Assembly: GCF_001429395.1 (NCBI RefSeq)
Contig: NZ_LMJT01000003.1
Coordinates: forward strand, 185,267-249,266
DNA from: Allobosea sp. Root381
Lineage (GTDB): Bacteria > Pseudomonadota > Alphaproteobacteria > Rhizobiales > Beijerinckiaceae
DNA: 64,000 nt
Direction: 5' to 3'
The notes beneath the pieces are model-generated. The model was not told the origin of the DNA. It saw nothing but the letters and a program-made list of their open reading frames with translations, and made no database searches. Shown one piece after another: positions 53,784 to 62,789 of the stretch. Positions within the stretch are counted from its first letter, which is position 1, and the number at the start of each line of letters is the position of its first letter. The position numbers and the translations under genes were made by a program.

Positions 53784-54698
53784 TCAACACTTGGACGTTG
53801 GGCTATCCGCCCTCGGAGTAGACGGTTTCGGATCCCACCACTGCCTTAGATAGCCAAAGAACTCGAATATCTCCTTTTGCTCCGGCAGAAGGTTTGCTGC
53901 TTTGAAGGACGGCATCAGCTTGACCCCATAGCCAGAGTAGATGCGATAGCCGTCGTCATCATGTGTTGACGCAATTCTCGATTTGAGAATTTTTGCGAAT
54001 CGAGGATCGCAGGCACCGGTATCGAACTTGTCGCAAGCTTTGAAAAATGCACTTGCTGCAATGTCAGCTAACTGCAAACCGCCTCTTTCGTGAGAGGGCG
54101 CGATCTCCACCAACTCGCGGTCCATAACGCTCCAGCTCAGATCACCGAGAGGAAGAAAAAGATTATTCGAGCTCGACTTCATTCTCAACCAGTCAAAATA
54201 CGTCTTCATTTGAGAATAAGACAATCCACCTCTATTACTAAAATTAAGCTTTAATTTCTCTGATTGACCGTATTTTTCGACAGAGTGGCACTCTACCCAA
54301 TTCGTCACACGCTCAAGCAATATGCGCGTCAGCCAACAATAGAACCAATTTTTATCAAGAGATTTTAGTTCAGCGAATTTATTGCGCCAGCCCTTCATAT
54401 TTTTCTTATTCGACGCAACGATAAATATCCTGCACGGAAATTCAGCTAATTTCGTACAAGCATATACCTTTTTGGATTCATTCATTTTCGCAAAATGAAG
54501 CTGGTTTGATTGGAAATTCTTGAAATTTTCAGCTATGGACCGAACAAGATCATCGCACCCGGCCTCATTCTCGTCAGAGACGACGACAGCTGAAACAATT
54601 AGCCACTCGCTCGCACCCCTCTCATCGATAGGTTTCACGCGATTTAGACCTGGATCACCAGCTTCATCGATATATGCGACGTAACGATATGGCGTCAT
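53784..54698 (-). CDS. DUF3800 domain protein
   Basis: 304 residues. The N-terminal YRYVAYIDEAGDPGLN is the DUF3800 hallmark (Asp-Glu-x-Gly, a possible RNase H-like active-site strand) and the late ERGGLQLADIAASAFFKACD matches the family's second acidic motif. Base composition differs strongly from the neighbours: the 60 bases from 54241 contain only 22 G+C, and codons such as TTA, ATA and AGA are frequent. DUF3800 genes are typically sporadic and mobile. Function is unknown. No partner gene is coupled to it. Confidence 0.85.
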   Translation of the reverse strand: MTPYRYVAYIDEAGDPGLNRVKPIDERGASEWLIVSAVVVSDENEAGCDDLVRSIAENFKNFQSNQLHFAKMNESKKVYACTKLAEFPCRIFIVASNKKNMKGWRNKFAELKSLDKNWFYCWLTRILLERVTNWVECHSVEKYGQSEKLKLNFSNRGGLSYSQMKTYFDWLRMKSSSNNLFLPLGDLSWSVMDRELVEIAPSHERGGLQLADIAASAFFKACDKFDTGACDPRFAKILKSRIASTHDDDGYRIYSGYGVKLMPSFKAANLLPEQKEIFEFFGYLRQWWDPKPSTPRADSPTSKC

Positions 54699-54799
54699 CG
54701 GATTGACCGAATTGATTCAACTCTACAGTCGAATACCACGATCAGAGCAAGAAAGTGCTAACAAGCAGAGCGCAAAGACGCAACTGGCCAACCCGCTTG

Positions 54800-54884
54800 A
54801 CTCCCCGCCCCCTCCCATCCTACCCCCATCGACGGGACACGCCCCCCCAACGGGGCGCGCCCATCTGTAAGGATGGAGACATCG
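54800..54884 (+). ncRNA. serC-type RNA leader
   Basis: Directly before serC. A stem CGCCCC (54840-54845) with GGGGCG (54852-54857) is followed by CCATC (54861-54865) pairing with GATGG (54872-54876) around TGTAAG; the second stem overlaps the GGATGGAG ribosome binding site. Position and stem arrangement fit the alphaproteobacterial serC motif described upstream of serC-serA; I could not run the covariance model. Confidence 0.65.
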
Positions 54885-56063
54885 ATGGCGAATACCGTAC
54901 CGAGCACGCGCCCGCGCGTGCCGAATTTCTCGTCCGGCCCCTGCGCCAAGCGCCCCGGTTGGGCCCTCAAGAACCTCGCTGACGCCCCGCTCGGCCGCTC
55001 GCACCGCGCCAAGATCGGCAAGGACAAGCTGAAAGCCGCGATCGACCTCACCCGCGAGGTGCTGCAGGTCCCGGCCGATTACCGCATCGGCATCGTGCCG
55101 GCCTCCGACACCGGCGCCGTCGAGATGGCGCTGTGGTCCCTGCTCGGCGCCCGTGGCGTCGACATGGTCAGCTGGGAGAGTTTTGGCGCCGGCTGGGTCA
55201 CCGATGTCGTCAAGCAGCTCAAGCTCGACGATGTCCGCACGTTCGACGCGCCCTATGGCGAGCTGCCGAACCTGAAAAAGGTCGACACGAAGAACCGCGA
55301 CGTCGTCTTCACCTGGAACGGCACGACCTCGGGCGTGCGTGTCGTCGATGCCAGCTGGATCGCGGAGGACCGCGAGGGGCTGACGATCTGCGACGCCACC
55401 TCGGCCGCCTTCGCCCAAAAGCTCGACTGGCCAAAGCTCGATGTCACCACCTTCTCCTGGCAGAAGGTGCTCGGCGGCGAGGCGGCGCATGGCATGATCA
55501 TCCTCTCGCCCCGCGCGGTGGAGCGGCTGCTCACCTACAAGCCGGCCTGGCCGCTGCCGAAAATCTTCCGCATGACCAGCGGCGGCAAGCTGATCGAGGG
55601 CATCTTCACCGGCGAGACGATCAACACGCCCTCCATGCTCGCGGTCGAGGACTATCTCGACGCGCTGGAATGGGCGAAGAAGGTCGGCGGGCTCGACGGG
55701 CTGGTGAAGCGCGCCGACGCCAACACCCGCGCCATCGCCAAATTCGTGCGCGAAAACGCCTGGATCGACTTCCTCGCCGTGAAGCCGAAGACGCGCTCGA
55801 ACACCTCGGTCTGCCTGAAGTTCACCGATCCGGCGGTGACGGCGCTCTCGCCCGATGACCAGGCCGCCTTCGCCAAGAAGGTCGTCGGCATCATCGAGAA
55901 GGCCGGCGCCGGCTACGATCTCGGCCATTACCGCGACGCCCCTCCCGGCCTGCGCATCTGGTGCGGCGCGACCGTCCAGTCGCGCGACGTCAAGGCGCTG
56001 CTGCCCTGGATCGCCTATGCCTTCCAGGAGGCCAAGGCGGGGCTGGGGAAGAAGGCGGCGTAG
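54885..56063 (+). CDS. serC: Phosphoserine aminotransferase
   Basis: Class V aminotransferase of 392 residues, the longer alphaproteobacterial form. [18 protein letters not shown] is the N-terminal signature, [18 protein letters not shown] contacts PLP phosphate, and the PLP lysine is in [16 protein letters not shown]. It makes phosphoserine from 3-phosphohydroxypyruvate supplied by SerA, encoded next. Start 54885 has GGATGGAGACATCG upstream, within the second leader hairpin; ATG at 54873 is weaker. Confidence 0.96.
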   Translation: MANTVPSTRPRVPNFSSGPCAKRPGWALKNLADAPLGRSHRAKIGKDKLKAAIDLTREVLQVPADYRIGIVPASDTGAVEMALWSLLGARGVDMVSWESFGAGWVTDVVKQLKLDDVRTFDAPYGELPNLKKVDTKNRDVVFTWNGTTSGVRVVDASWIAEDREGLTICDATSAAFAQKLDWPKLDVTTFSWQKVLGGEAAHGMIILSPRAVERLLTYKPAWPLPKIFRMTSGGKLIEGIFTGETINTPSMLAVEDYLDALEWAKKVGGLDGLVKRADANTRAIAKFVRENAWIDFLAVKPKTRSNTSVCLKFTDPAVTALSPDDQAAFAKKVVGIIEKAGAGYDLGHYRDAPPGLRIWCGATVQSRDVKALLPWIAYAFQEAKAGLGKKAA

Positions 56064-56078
56064 AAAGCGCTTCGCTTG

Positions 56079-56221
56079 GTCATTCCGGGGCGCGGGCCTC
56101 AGGCCCGCGAACCCGGAACCCACGACCGGGCGAGCCCTTTCCACCGCGTCTTCCGTAACCGCAGCGTTGTACCCCGTCGTGGGTTCCGGGTTCGGCGCTT
56201 TGCGCCGCCCCGGAATGACAG
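56079..56221. repeat. Dispersed GTCAT...ATGAC palindromic element, long form
   Basis: GTCATTCCGGGGCGCGGGCC ... CGGAACCCACGACCGGG ... CCCGTCGTGGGTTCCGGG ... CCGCCCCGGAATGAC-type arms; a nearly complete palindrome between serC and serA. Confidence 0.85.
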
Positions 56222-56283
56222 GCGGGGCGCCCTTTCCCTTTCAGCGCAGAGCGCCATAGCGCCGCGCCACCGGAGCCATTCCC

Positions 56284-57885
56284 ATGACCGCTCAGACCGC
56301 CGCCCCGAAAGTCCTGATTTCCGACGCCCTCTCCCCCGCCGCCGTGCAGATCTTCAGGGATCGCGGCATCGAGGTGACCTTCGATCCGAGCCTCGGCAAG
56401 GACAAGGACAAGCTCGCCGCCATCATCGGCGACTATGACGGCCTCGCCATCCGCTCGGCGACCAAGGCGACCGCAAAACTGCTGGAAGCCGCGAAGAACC
56501 TGAAGGTGATCGGCCGCGCCGGCATCGGCGTCGACAATGTCGAAATCCCCGCGGCGACGGCGCGCGGCATCATCGTGATGAACACGCCCTTCGGCAATTC
56601 GATCACCACCGCCGAGCACGCCATCGCGATGATGTTCGCGCTCGCCCGCCAGATCCCTTCGGCCGACGTTTCGACGCAGGCCGGGAAGTGGGAGAAGAAC
56701 CGCTTCATGGGCGTCGAGATCACCGCCAAGACGCTGGGGCTGATCGGCTGCGGCAATATCGGCGCCATCGTCGCCGAGCGCGCCATCGGCCTGAAGATGC
56801 GCGTCATCGCCTATGACCCCTATCTCTCGCCCGAGCGCGCGCTGCAGCTGGGCGTCGAGAAGGTCGAGCTGGACGAGCTTCTGAAGCGCGCCGACTTCAT
56901 CACGCTGCACGTGCCCATGACTGAGAAGACGAAGAACATCCTCTCGGCCGAAAACCTCGCGAAGACGAAGAAGGGCGTTCGGATCATCAACTGCGCCCGC
57001 GGCGGCCTCGTCGACGAAGCGGCGCTGGCCGATCTCATCAAGTCCGGCCATGTCGCGGGGGCAGCCTTCGACGTGTTCTCAGCCGAGCCGGCCGAGACGA
57101 ACCCGCTCTTCGGGCTGGAGAACGTCGTCTGCACGCCGCATCTCGGCGCGAGCACGAACGAGGCGCAGGAGAACGTCGCCCTCCAGGTCGCCGAGCAGAT
57201 GAGCGACTACCTGCTCAAGGGCGCGATCACCAATGCGGTGAACTTCCCCTCGATCTCGGCGGAAGAGGCGCCCCGCATCAAGCCCTTCGTCGATCTCGCC
57301 GAAAAACTCGGCTCCTTCCTCGGCCAGCTCACCGAGGCCGCGGTCAAGGGCATCCGCATCGAATACGAGGGCGCGGTCGCATCCTTGAACCTCAAGGCGA
57401 TCTCGGCCGCCGCGATCACCGGCGTGCTGCGCACCTTCCTGCCCGAGATCAACATGGTCAACGCCGCGATGATCGCCAAGGAGAAGGGCATCGTCGTCGA
57501 GGAGCTGACCCGCGACGTCGCCGGCAATCTCGAAAGCGTCATCCGCATCGTCGTCGATGCCGAGGACATGCCCCGCCACGCCTCCGGCACGGTGTTCCAT
57601 GACGGCAAGCCGCGCATCGTCGAGATCCGCGACATCCAGGTCGATGCGGAATTCGCGCCGCACATGCTCTATGTCCGCAACGCCGACAAGCCGGGCTTCA
57701 TCGGCCAGTTCGGCTCGCTCCTGGGCGCGGCCGGCGTCAATGTCGCGACCTTCAATCTCGGCCGCGACAAGCCGGGCGGCGATGCGATCTGCTACGTCGC
57801 CGTCGACGAGCCGATCTCAGACGCGCTGCTCGACAAGATCCACGAGATCCCGATGGTCAAGCGGGCCCGGCGCCTGCGGTTCTGA
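56284..57885 (+). CDS. serA: D-3-phosphoglycerate dehydrogenase
   Basis: First enzyme of serine synthesis, 533 residues, the long type with three regions: nucleotide- and substrate-binding domains (1-310; GLIGCGNIGAIVAERAIGLKMRV binds NAD; GVRIINCARGGLVDEAAL and CTPHLGASTNEAQENVA carry catalytic residues), an intervening ASB domain (about 315-455) and a C-terminal ACT domain (about 458-533, MLYVRNADKPGFIGQFGSLL), where serine usually inhibits. Follows serC, separated by a palindromic element. Confidence 0.97.
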   Translation: MTAQTAAPKVLISDALSPAAVQIFRDRGIEVTFDPSLGKDKDKLAAIIGDYDGLAIRSATKATAKLLEAAKNLKVIGRAGIGVDNVEIPAATARGIIVMNTPFGNSITTAEHAIAMMFALARQIPSADVSTQAGKWEKNRFMGVEITAKTLGLIGCGNIGAIVAERAIGLKMRVIAYDPYLSPERALQLGVEKVELDELLKRADFITLHVPMTEKTKNILSAENLAKTKKGVRIINCARGGLVDEAALADLIKSGHVAGAAFDVFSAEPAETNPLFGLENVVCTPHLGASTNEAQENVALQVAEQMSDYLLKGAITNAVNFPSISAEEAPRIKPFVDLAEKLGSFLGQLTEAAVKGIRIEYEGAVASLNLKAISAAAITGVLRTFLPEINMVNAAMIAKEKGIVVEELTRDVAGNLESVIRIVVDAEDMPRHASGTVFHDGKPRIVEIRDIQVDAEFAPHMLYVRNADKPGFIGQFGSLLGAAGVNVATFNLGRDKPGGDAICYVAVDEPISDALLDKIHEIPMVKRARRLRF

Positions 57886-57887
57886 CC

Positions 57888-58166
57888 GTGCTCAATCCCT
57901 TGCGAGCCCTCGTCGCCTCCCGCCCGGAGGCGACGAGGGATCCGATACGTTTCGAGGTCCGCCGCGACGAGGAGGCGGGCCTCTGGTACGCCGTCGACGC
58001 CGGCGAGCTCGGCATCGTCACGGAAGCCGCCTCGCTCGACGCCTTGCGCGAGCGGCTGAAGCAGCTCCTGCCCGACTTCATCGAGATCGAGAGCGACTGC
58101 CCGCTCGAGCTGGAGATCTGCACCGAGCCACCGGCCTGCGGTTTCTGCGACCTGCCGCCGCGCTGA
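57888..58166 (+). CDS. DUF1902 family protein
   Basis: 92 residues starting at a GTG two bases after the serA stop. The middle reads PIRFEVRRDEEAGLWYAVDAGELGIVTEAASLDALRERLKQLLPDFIE, the DUF1902/HicB-like ferredoxin-type strand-helix pattern. The C-terminus is cysteine-containing (CPLELEICTEPPACGFCD). Function unknown; some relatives belong to HicAB-like toxin-antitoxin families but no hicA partner is present. The alternative, an accidental frame, is unlikely given the fit. Confidence 0.65.
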   Translation: MLNPLRALVASRPEATRDPIRFEVRRDEEAGLWYAVDAGELGIVTEAASLDALRERLKQLLPDFIEIESDCPLELEICTEPPACGFCDLPPR

Positions 58167-58206
58167 CGCCGCAATCCCGCTCTCCTGTGCGCCACCGCCA
58201 CAGGAC

Positions 58207-59223
58207 ATGCCCATGCTTCGCCACGCCGCCTTCGCCCTCGCCGGTCTCCTCGCCACGCAGATCGCCTGGATTCCATCCGCCCTCGCCGACTGGGACAAGG
58301 CGAAGCTCGACAAGGAGATCGTCGCGATCGAGCGGGAGGCGAAGGGGCGGCTCGGCGTGGCCCTGCTCGACCTCAAGGACCGCAAGACCTGGTCGCATCG
58401 CGGCAATGAATCCTTCCCGATGCAGAGCGTCTTCAAGCTGCCGCTGGCGATCGCGGCGCTGCAGGCCGTCGAGGCCGGCAAGCTCAAGCTCGACGACAAG
58501 ATCACCATCCGACGGAGCGAATTCTCGCTCTATCACAGCCCGCTCGCCAAGGCGTTCAAGGGCGAGAGCAACGACTACACGCTCCGCGAGCTGATCCGGC
58601 TGACCGCGGCCGAGAGCGACAACACCGCGGCCGACAACCTGATGCGCCGGATCGGCGGGCCGAAGGTCGTGTCCGAGATGCTGCGCGCGGGCGGGATCGA
58701 GGGCATCTCGATCGACCGCTACGAGCGCGAGTTCCAGCCCGAGGTCTTCGGCCTGCCGGGCTTCGGCTGGGACAGGGTCGTCGACGAGCCGGCCTATCGC
58801 AAGCAGCTCGCCGCGCTCGACCCGAAGAAGCGGCAGGCTGCGCTGGCCGCGTCCTTCAAGGACAAGCGCGACAAGGCGACGCCGGGCGCGAGCGTGCTCC
58901 TGCTCGAGGCGGTCGCGAAGGGCAACTGGCTGCGGGAGCCATCGCATAGCGCGCTGATCGAGAAGCACATGCTCGACAATGCCGGCGGCCGCGAGCGCAT
59001 CCGCGCCGGCCTGCCCGAAGGCTCACGCTACGCCCACCGCACCGGGGCGGGCCTGACGCAGGACGGCGTCAACCACGCCACCAACGACATCGGCATCGTG
59101 ACGCTGCCGAACGGCCGCGTCTTCGCCATCGCCGTCTATCTCGCGGGCTCGAAGGCCGATGCGAAGGCGCGCGAAGCTGCGCACGCAGCCGTGGCACGGC
59201 TGGCGGTGAGCGCCTTGCGCTGA
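58207..59223 (+). CDS. Class A beta-lactamase
   Basis: Serine beta-lactamase of 338 residues with a Sec signal peptide (residues 1-27, ending SALA). Catalytic motif SVFK at 74-77, SDN at 137-139, and an omega-loop R-Y-E at 171-173 giving the general base Glu. The KTG motif is RTG at 278-280, as in CARB-type enzymes. An insertion follows the omega loop (PGFGWDRVVDEPAYRKQ). Intact, so a periplasmic active enzyme is likely. Probably intrinsic to the chromosome: no mobile element adjoins it. Confidence 0.9.
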   Translation: MPMLRHAAFALAGLLATQIAWIPSALADWDKAKLDKEIVAIEREAKGRLGVALLDLKDRKTWSHRGNESFPMQSVFKLPLAIAALQAVEAGKLKLDDKITIRRSEFSLYHSPLAKAFKGESNDYTLRELIRLTAAESDNTAADNLMRRIGGPKVVSEMLRAGGIEGISIDRYEREFQPEVFGLPGFGWDRVVDEPAYRKQLAALDPKKRQAALAASFKDKRDKATPGASVLLLEAVAKGNWLREPSHSALIEKHMLDNAGGRERIRAGLPEGSRYAHRTGAGLTQDGVNHATNDIGIVTLPNGRVFAIAVYLAGSKADAKAREAAHAAVARLAVSALR

Positions 59224-59258
59224 GGCGCAGCGTTGGCCCGGGCACCTCGGCCCGGTCG

Positions 59259-60224
59259 CTAGCGCGTGACCCGCAGGCAGTTGGCGAGCCGTGCCTCGCC
59301 ACCCCAGCGCAGGAAAGCTTCCTGAGCCGACCGCACCAGCGCCTGCTCATCGGTGTGCCGATACCGCACCGGCGCGGAACCGCTGCCGAAGAAGATCCAG
59401 AGAATCCGCGGCTGATTGACCTGACCGGCAAATCTCTGCGCGCGGGTGACATCGTCGGTGATCGGGAGACCGGCCAGCGACCGGGCGAGCGCCGGCGTAC
59501 CTTCGCCGACCCGTGGCCCGAAATCGCCGACCACGAAGGGTTTGGCTATTCCGCTTCGACGATCGATCGCCACGCCGAAGGAGCCCATCACGACACCGCG
59601 CCGGCTCAGTTCCGGCTGATTGGGCACGACCGCGGCCGGAATCCGCAGCGCATTCACATAGCGGCGCTGGTCCGTCTCGTCGGCAAGCGTCGTATCGAAG
59701 AAAGTGGTCGGCGAAACGTAGAAACCCGATCCGTCCGCCTGCGCAACCGGAGCGACGCCGGGCACGACGCGGCTGACCTGGCGCAGCTTGCCCTGCTGCC
59801 TGACCGTGTAGGTCATGCGGGCCTCGCCGCGGCCCAGGATGCCGTACCAGCGCACGGCCCCGACCTTCGGGTCTTGCCATCCCGCAGCCCCGATCCGCGC
59901 CACGTCCTGCATGAAGCGGCCGGTGCAAGTGCTGTTGTCCACCGAGCCATGGTAACTGCTGCCGTTCGGAAGGTGGACTTCACCGGCATTGCAGAGGTGG
60001 ATCAACGCGCCGGCCTGGGCGTTCGCCGGATGATAGGCCTTTCCGTAACCGTCGATGTTGATGTTCATTTTCGCCAGCCCCAGCACAGTGCCATCCTGAA
60101 GCAGCCTGGCACCTGGCAAGCCCTTGATCCCGGCAAGCGCCGTTCCGGAGCAGCTGTTGGTCTGCGCAGCAAGAGGCGAAAGCATCGCGCCGAGCGCGAT
60201 AACGGCAACGCTGAACCGCTTCAT
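59259..60224 (-). CDS. Secreted GH75-like chitosanase-fold protein
   Basis: 321 residues with a signal peptide (MKRFSVAVIALGAMLSPLAA). Segments NINIDGYGKAYHP, SPTTFFDTTLADETDQRRYVNALRIPAAVV and FVVGDFGPRVGEGTPALARSL resemble the fungal chitosanase family GH75, whose catalytic Asp and Glu lie in a GD.GP....GE pattern; both acids are present here. Several cysteines suggest disulfides. The assignment is by motif memory, and the substrate may differ from chitosan. Convergent with the beta-lactamase gene. Confidence 0.55.
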   Translation of the reverse strand: MKRFSVAVIALGAMLSPLAAQTNSCSGTALAGIKGLPGARLLQDGTVLGLAKMNINIDGYGKAYHPANAQAGALIHLCNAGEVHLPNGSSYHGSVDNSTCTGRFMQDVARIGAAGWQDPKVGAVRWYGILGRGEARMTYTVRQQGKLRQVSRVVPGVAPVAQADGSGFYVSPTTFFDTTLADETDQRRYVNALRIPAAVVPNQPELSRRGVVMGSFGVAIDRRSGIAKPFVVGDFGPRVGEGTPALARSLAGLPITDDVTRAQRFAGQVNQPRILWIFFGSGSAPVRYRHTDEQALVRSAQEAFLRWGGEARLANCLRVTR

Positions 60225-60334
60225 ATCGCGCCCCCAATGCGAGCGCTATTCTACGACACAACCATTGGTAGCATAGCCTGCAGGAGCGATGAAGGGAAGA
60301 TTCGCGGCCGGGACCTTGACCCGCTTCCGGAGAG

Positions 60335-61246
60335 CTAAGCCTTCCGCCCCAGCCGCTCGGCGATGAAGATGCCGCCGAGCACGAGCGCCAGAGCGAGGCC
60401 GTGATAGAGGGCCAGTTGCTCGCCGAGGATCAGCACGGAGAGCACCGGCGCGAAGACCGGCACCAGATTGACGAAGACGCCGGCGCGGCCGGGCCCGATC
60501 AGCTCGACCGAGCGCAGGAAGAACAGCTGCGACAGGATCGAGGGCCCGATCACGACATAGGCGAGGATCAGCCAACCCTTGGCCGTGAAGACGAAATGGC
60601 CGCTCCAGATCTCGGCGATAAGCAGCGGCAGCGACATGGCGCAGGCGACGATGGCGAGCGCGGTGAAGAAGACCAGGCCCGGCATCGGCGGCCGCGAACG
60701 GATGCCGACCGTATATCCGGCATAGAGCACGCAGGCGATGATCATCCAGACGTCGCCGGGCACGAAGGCGAACTGCGCGAGCACGGCGAAGTCTCCGCGG
60801 CTCGCCGTCACGGCGACGCCGAGGATGGTGACCGCGACGCCGAGCGCCTGGGTCAGGCCGATCGGCGTGCGATAGGCCAGGAAGGCGCCGACCAGCACGA
60901 AGACCGGGATCGAGCCCTGCAGGATGCCGATATTGATCGCCGTGGTCGAATAGGCCGCGATGTACATCAGCGCGTTGAAGATCGTGAAGCCGAAGGCGCC
61001 GAGCCCGAGGATCAGCCAGCGATGGGCCAGCAGTACCGGCGCGTAGGCCTTCAGCTCGCGCCGCAGCAGCACCGGCAACACGCCGCAGACGAAGACCCAG
61101 CGCAGCGAGGTCAGGGCCATCGGCGAGATCTCGCCCACGGCCAGCCGGCTGGCCACGGCGTTGCCGGCCCAGATCAGCGTCGTCAGGGTCAGGAGCAGAT
61201 AGGCGTTGGCCCAGGCTCTCTGCGGCAGGGTCTGCGCGGGTGGCAA
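60335..61246 (-). CDS. EamA/DMT family transporter
   Basis: Ten-helix transporter of about 303 residues with two EamA repeats (LTTLIWAGNAVASRLAVGEISPMALTSLRWVF is the standard first-helix motif; LVGAFLAYRTPIGLTQALGV; VNLVPVFAPVLSVLILGEQLALYHGLAL at the end). The start is uncertain: the frame is open to 61459, but only a TTG at 61246, with AAGG eight bases upstream, gives the usual length. Substrate unknown; relatives export amino acids or metabolites. Separate family member from the EamA gene at 33563. Confidence 0.83.
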   Translation of the reverse strand: MPPAQTLPQRAWANAYLLLTLTTLIWAGNAVASRLAVGEISPMALTSLRWVFVCGVLPVLLRRELKAYAPVLLAHRWLILGLGAFGFTIFNALMYIAAYSTTAINIGILQGSIPVFVLVGAFLAYRTPIGLTQALGVAVTILGVAVTASRGDFAVLAQFAFVPGDVWMIIACVLYAGYTVGIRSRPPMPGLVFFTALAIVACAMSLPLLIAEIWSGHFVFTAKGWLILAYVVIGPSILSQLFFLRSVELIGPGRAGVFVNLVPVFAPVLSVLILGEQLALYHGLALALVLGGIFIAERLGRKA

Positions 61247-61479
61247 GATGGCGGCCTTGGAGAATGGGAGGGGGCTTCCAATAGCCCTGCGCGCCTGCCC
61301 CGTCCTATGGGACGAGGCGCAAGGTTGCCCGGCGCCCGGCGCATCCCTTGAGGCAGCGGCCCGAAAAGCGGCATGCGCTTTTCGGAAAGAGCCGATGCAA
61401 GATCGAAACTGGATCATCCGGCCGAATACGGTATTGGGTCCAGTGATCCAGCCCCCCATCAGCTTTCGACCGGCCCCCG

Positions 61480-62361
61480 ATGATCGACGTTTCCGCCCGC
61501 CCGCTCCGCCTGCTCTTCGTCGATGGCAACACCCGCGAGCAGCGGGAGAACCACGCCGCCGCCTACGGCATGCAGATGGGCGAGGCCTATGCCGCCGAGA
61601 TCGCGGCGATCGCGCCCGGGATCGTATCCGACATCTGCCTGCCCGCCGACGCGGGCGCGAACTTGCCCGACGGGGCGGGCCTGCAATCCTATGACGGCAT
61701 CGTGCTGACCGGCTCGGCCCTGCACATCTACGAGATCGAGCCCGCCGTCACCCGGCAGGTCGAGTTGATGCGCGCGATCTATGCCAGCGGCACCCCCTGC
61801 TTCGGGTCGTGCTGGGGCATTCAGGTCGGCACGGTCGCGGCCGGCGGCACCGTCACGCGCAATCCGAACGGTCGCGAGGTCGGCTTCGCCCGCCGCATCG
61901 TCCAGACGGAGGCCGGCCGGATCCATCCGCTGCTCGCCGGCCGCCCGATCGCCTTCGACGCACCGGCGATCCATCTCGACTCCGTCGCCCAGCCTCCCGA
62001 AGGCACGACGATCCTGGCCTCGAACGCCTACAGCCAGGTGCAGGCCGCCGAGATCCGCCACGATGGCGGCACCTTCTGGGGCGTGCAGTACCACCCCGAG
62101 TTCTCGCTGCGCCAGATGGCGTCGATCCTGCGGCGGATGGTGCCGACCCTGATCGCCGAAGGTTTCCGGAAGGACGAACCCAGCACCCGGAGCTGGCTGG
62201 CCGAGCTGGATGCGCTCGACGCCGAGCCGCAGCGACATGATCTCGCCTGGGCCCATGGGCTCGACGCCGAGGTCCTCGACGCGCAGCGCCGCGTCACGGA
62301 ACTCCGCAACTTCGTGACCCATCGCGTCGAGCCGCAGGCGAGCGCGCGCGGCCGCGCCTGA
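61480..62361 (+). CDS. Class I glutamine amidotransferase-like protein
   Basis: 293 residues. The nucleophile elbow GSCWGIQVG near residue 111, and the catalytic His and Glu in WGVQYHPEFSLRQM near 207-209, make a complete class I amidotransferase triad; an extra C-terminal helical region follows (250-293). Relatives act on gamma-glutamyl compounds or form GMP-synthase-like stand-alone hydrolases. No synthetase partner is adjacent, so the acceptor is unknown. Divergent from the EamA gene, suggesting a shared promoter region. Confidence 0.85.
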   Translation: MIDVSARPLRLLFVDGNTREQRENHAAAYGMQMGEAYAAEIAAIAPGIVSDICLPADAGANLPDGAGLQSYDGIVLTGSALHIYEIEPAVTRQVELMRAIYASGTPCFGSCWGIQVGTVAAGGTVTRNPNGREVGFARRIVQTEAGRIHPLLAGRPIAFDAPAIHLDSVAQPPEGTTILASNAYSQVQAAEIRHDGGTFWGVQYHPEFSLRQMASILRRMVPTLIAEGFRKDEPSTRSWLAELDALDAEPQRHDLAWAHGLDAEVLDAQRRVTELRNFVTHRVEPQASARGRA

Positions 62362-62789
62362 GCGCCCGCACTCGACGCAGAAGCGGCTTGCGAGCTGCTT
62401 CTCATTCCGGGTTCAGGCGGCGGCCTTCCCGGAAATATCATGCGCTCGCGCGAAAAGTCCGATGCTGCAGCTTTTGTGCCCGGCGCTGCGCGGTTTACGG
62501 GCTTATTCTGTCTTGTTTCCGCTCGGTCCCGACGACCTTGAGTAAGCACTGGCCAGCCGGGCCATTTCGACCGAAACAGCGTGTATCAAGCCCCAGGAAG
62601 AGCTTGGGATGCCACGCCGCTATTCCCCGGAAATCCCGATTAAACAGTTTTTAAGTTGAATTGCAGTGATCATCGCAGGAACGCAGGAATGATCGCGGCC
62701 AAATGAGTGGTCGTTCCCGTGCAGCCGATGCCTGCCCTTTCGTCCGTCATCGCGCATTTTCTTGCGCCGCAGCCAGAAGGCACGAAGCC
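62362..62789. other. Upstream region of the chemotaxis receptor
   Basis: 428 bases without a recognisable gene. It becomes A/T-rich near 62620-62660, where an exact CtrA box lies. No repeat of the dispersed family is present. Confidence 0.6.
62640..62654. promoter_or_regulatory. CtrA-type box TTAA-N7-TTAA
   Basis: TTAA at 62640-62643 and TTAA at 62651-62654 with exactly seven bases between, the full consensus for the alphaproteobacterial master regulator CtrA. About 140 bases upstream of the receptor start. Confidence 0.65.

Noticed and set aside
53728..53853. Possible 41-codon ORF from a TTG with AAGGAG upstream
   Set aside because: The ribosome binding site is good, but the frame runs into the 3' end of the DUF3800 gene on the other strand and encodes nothing recognisable.
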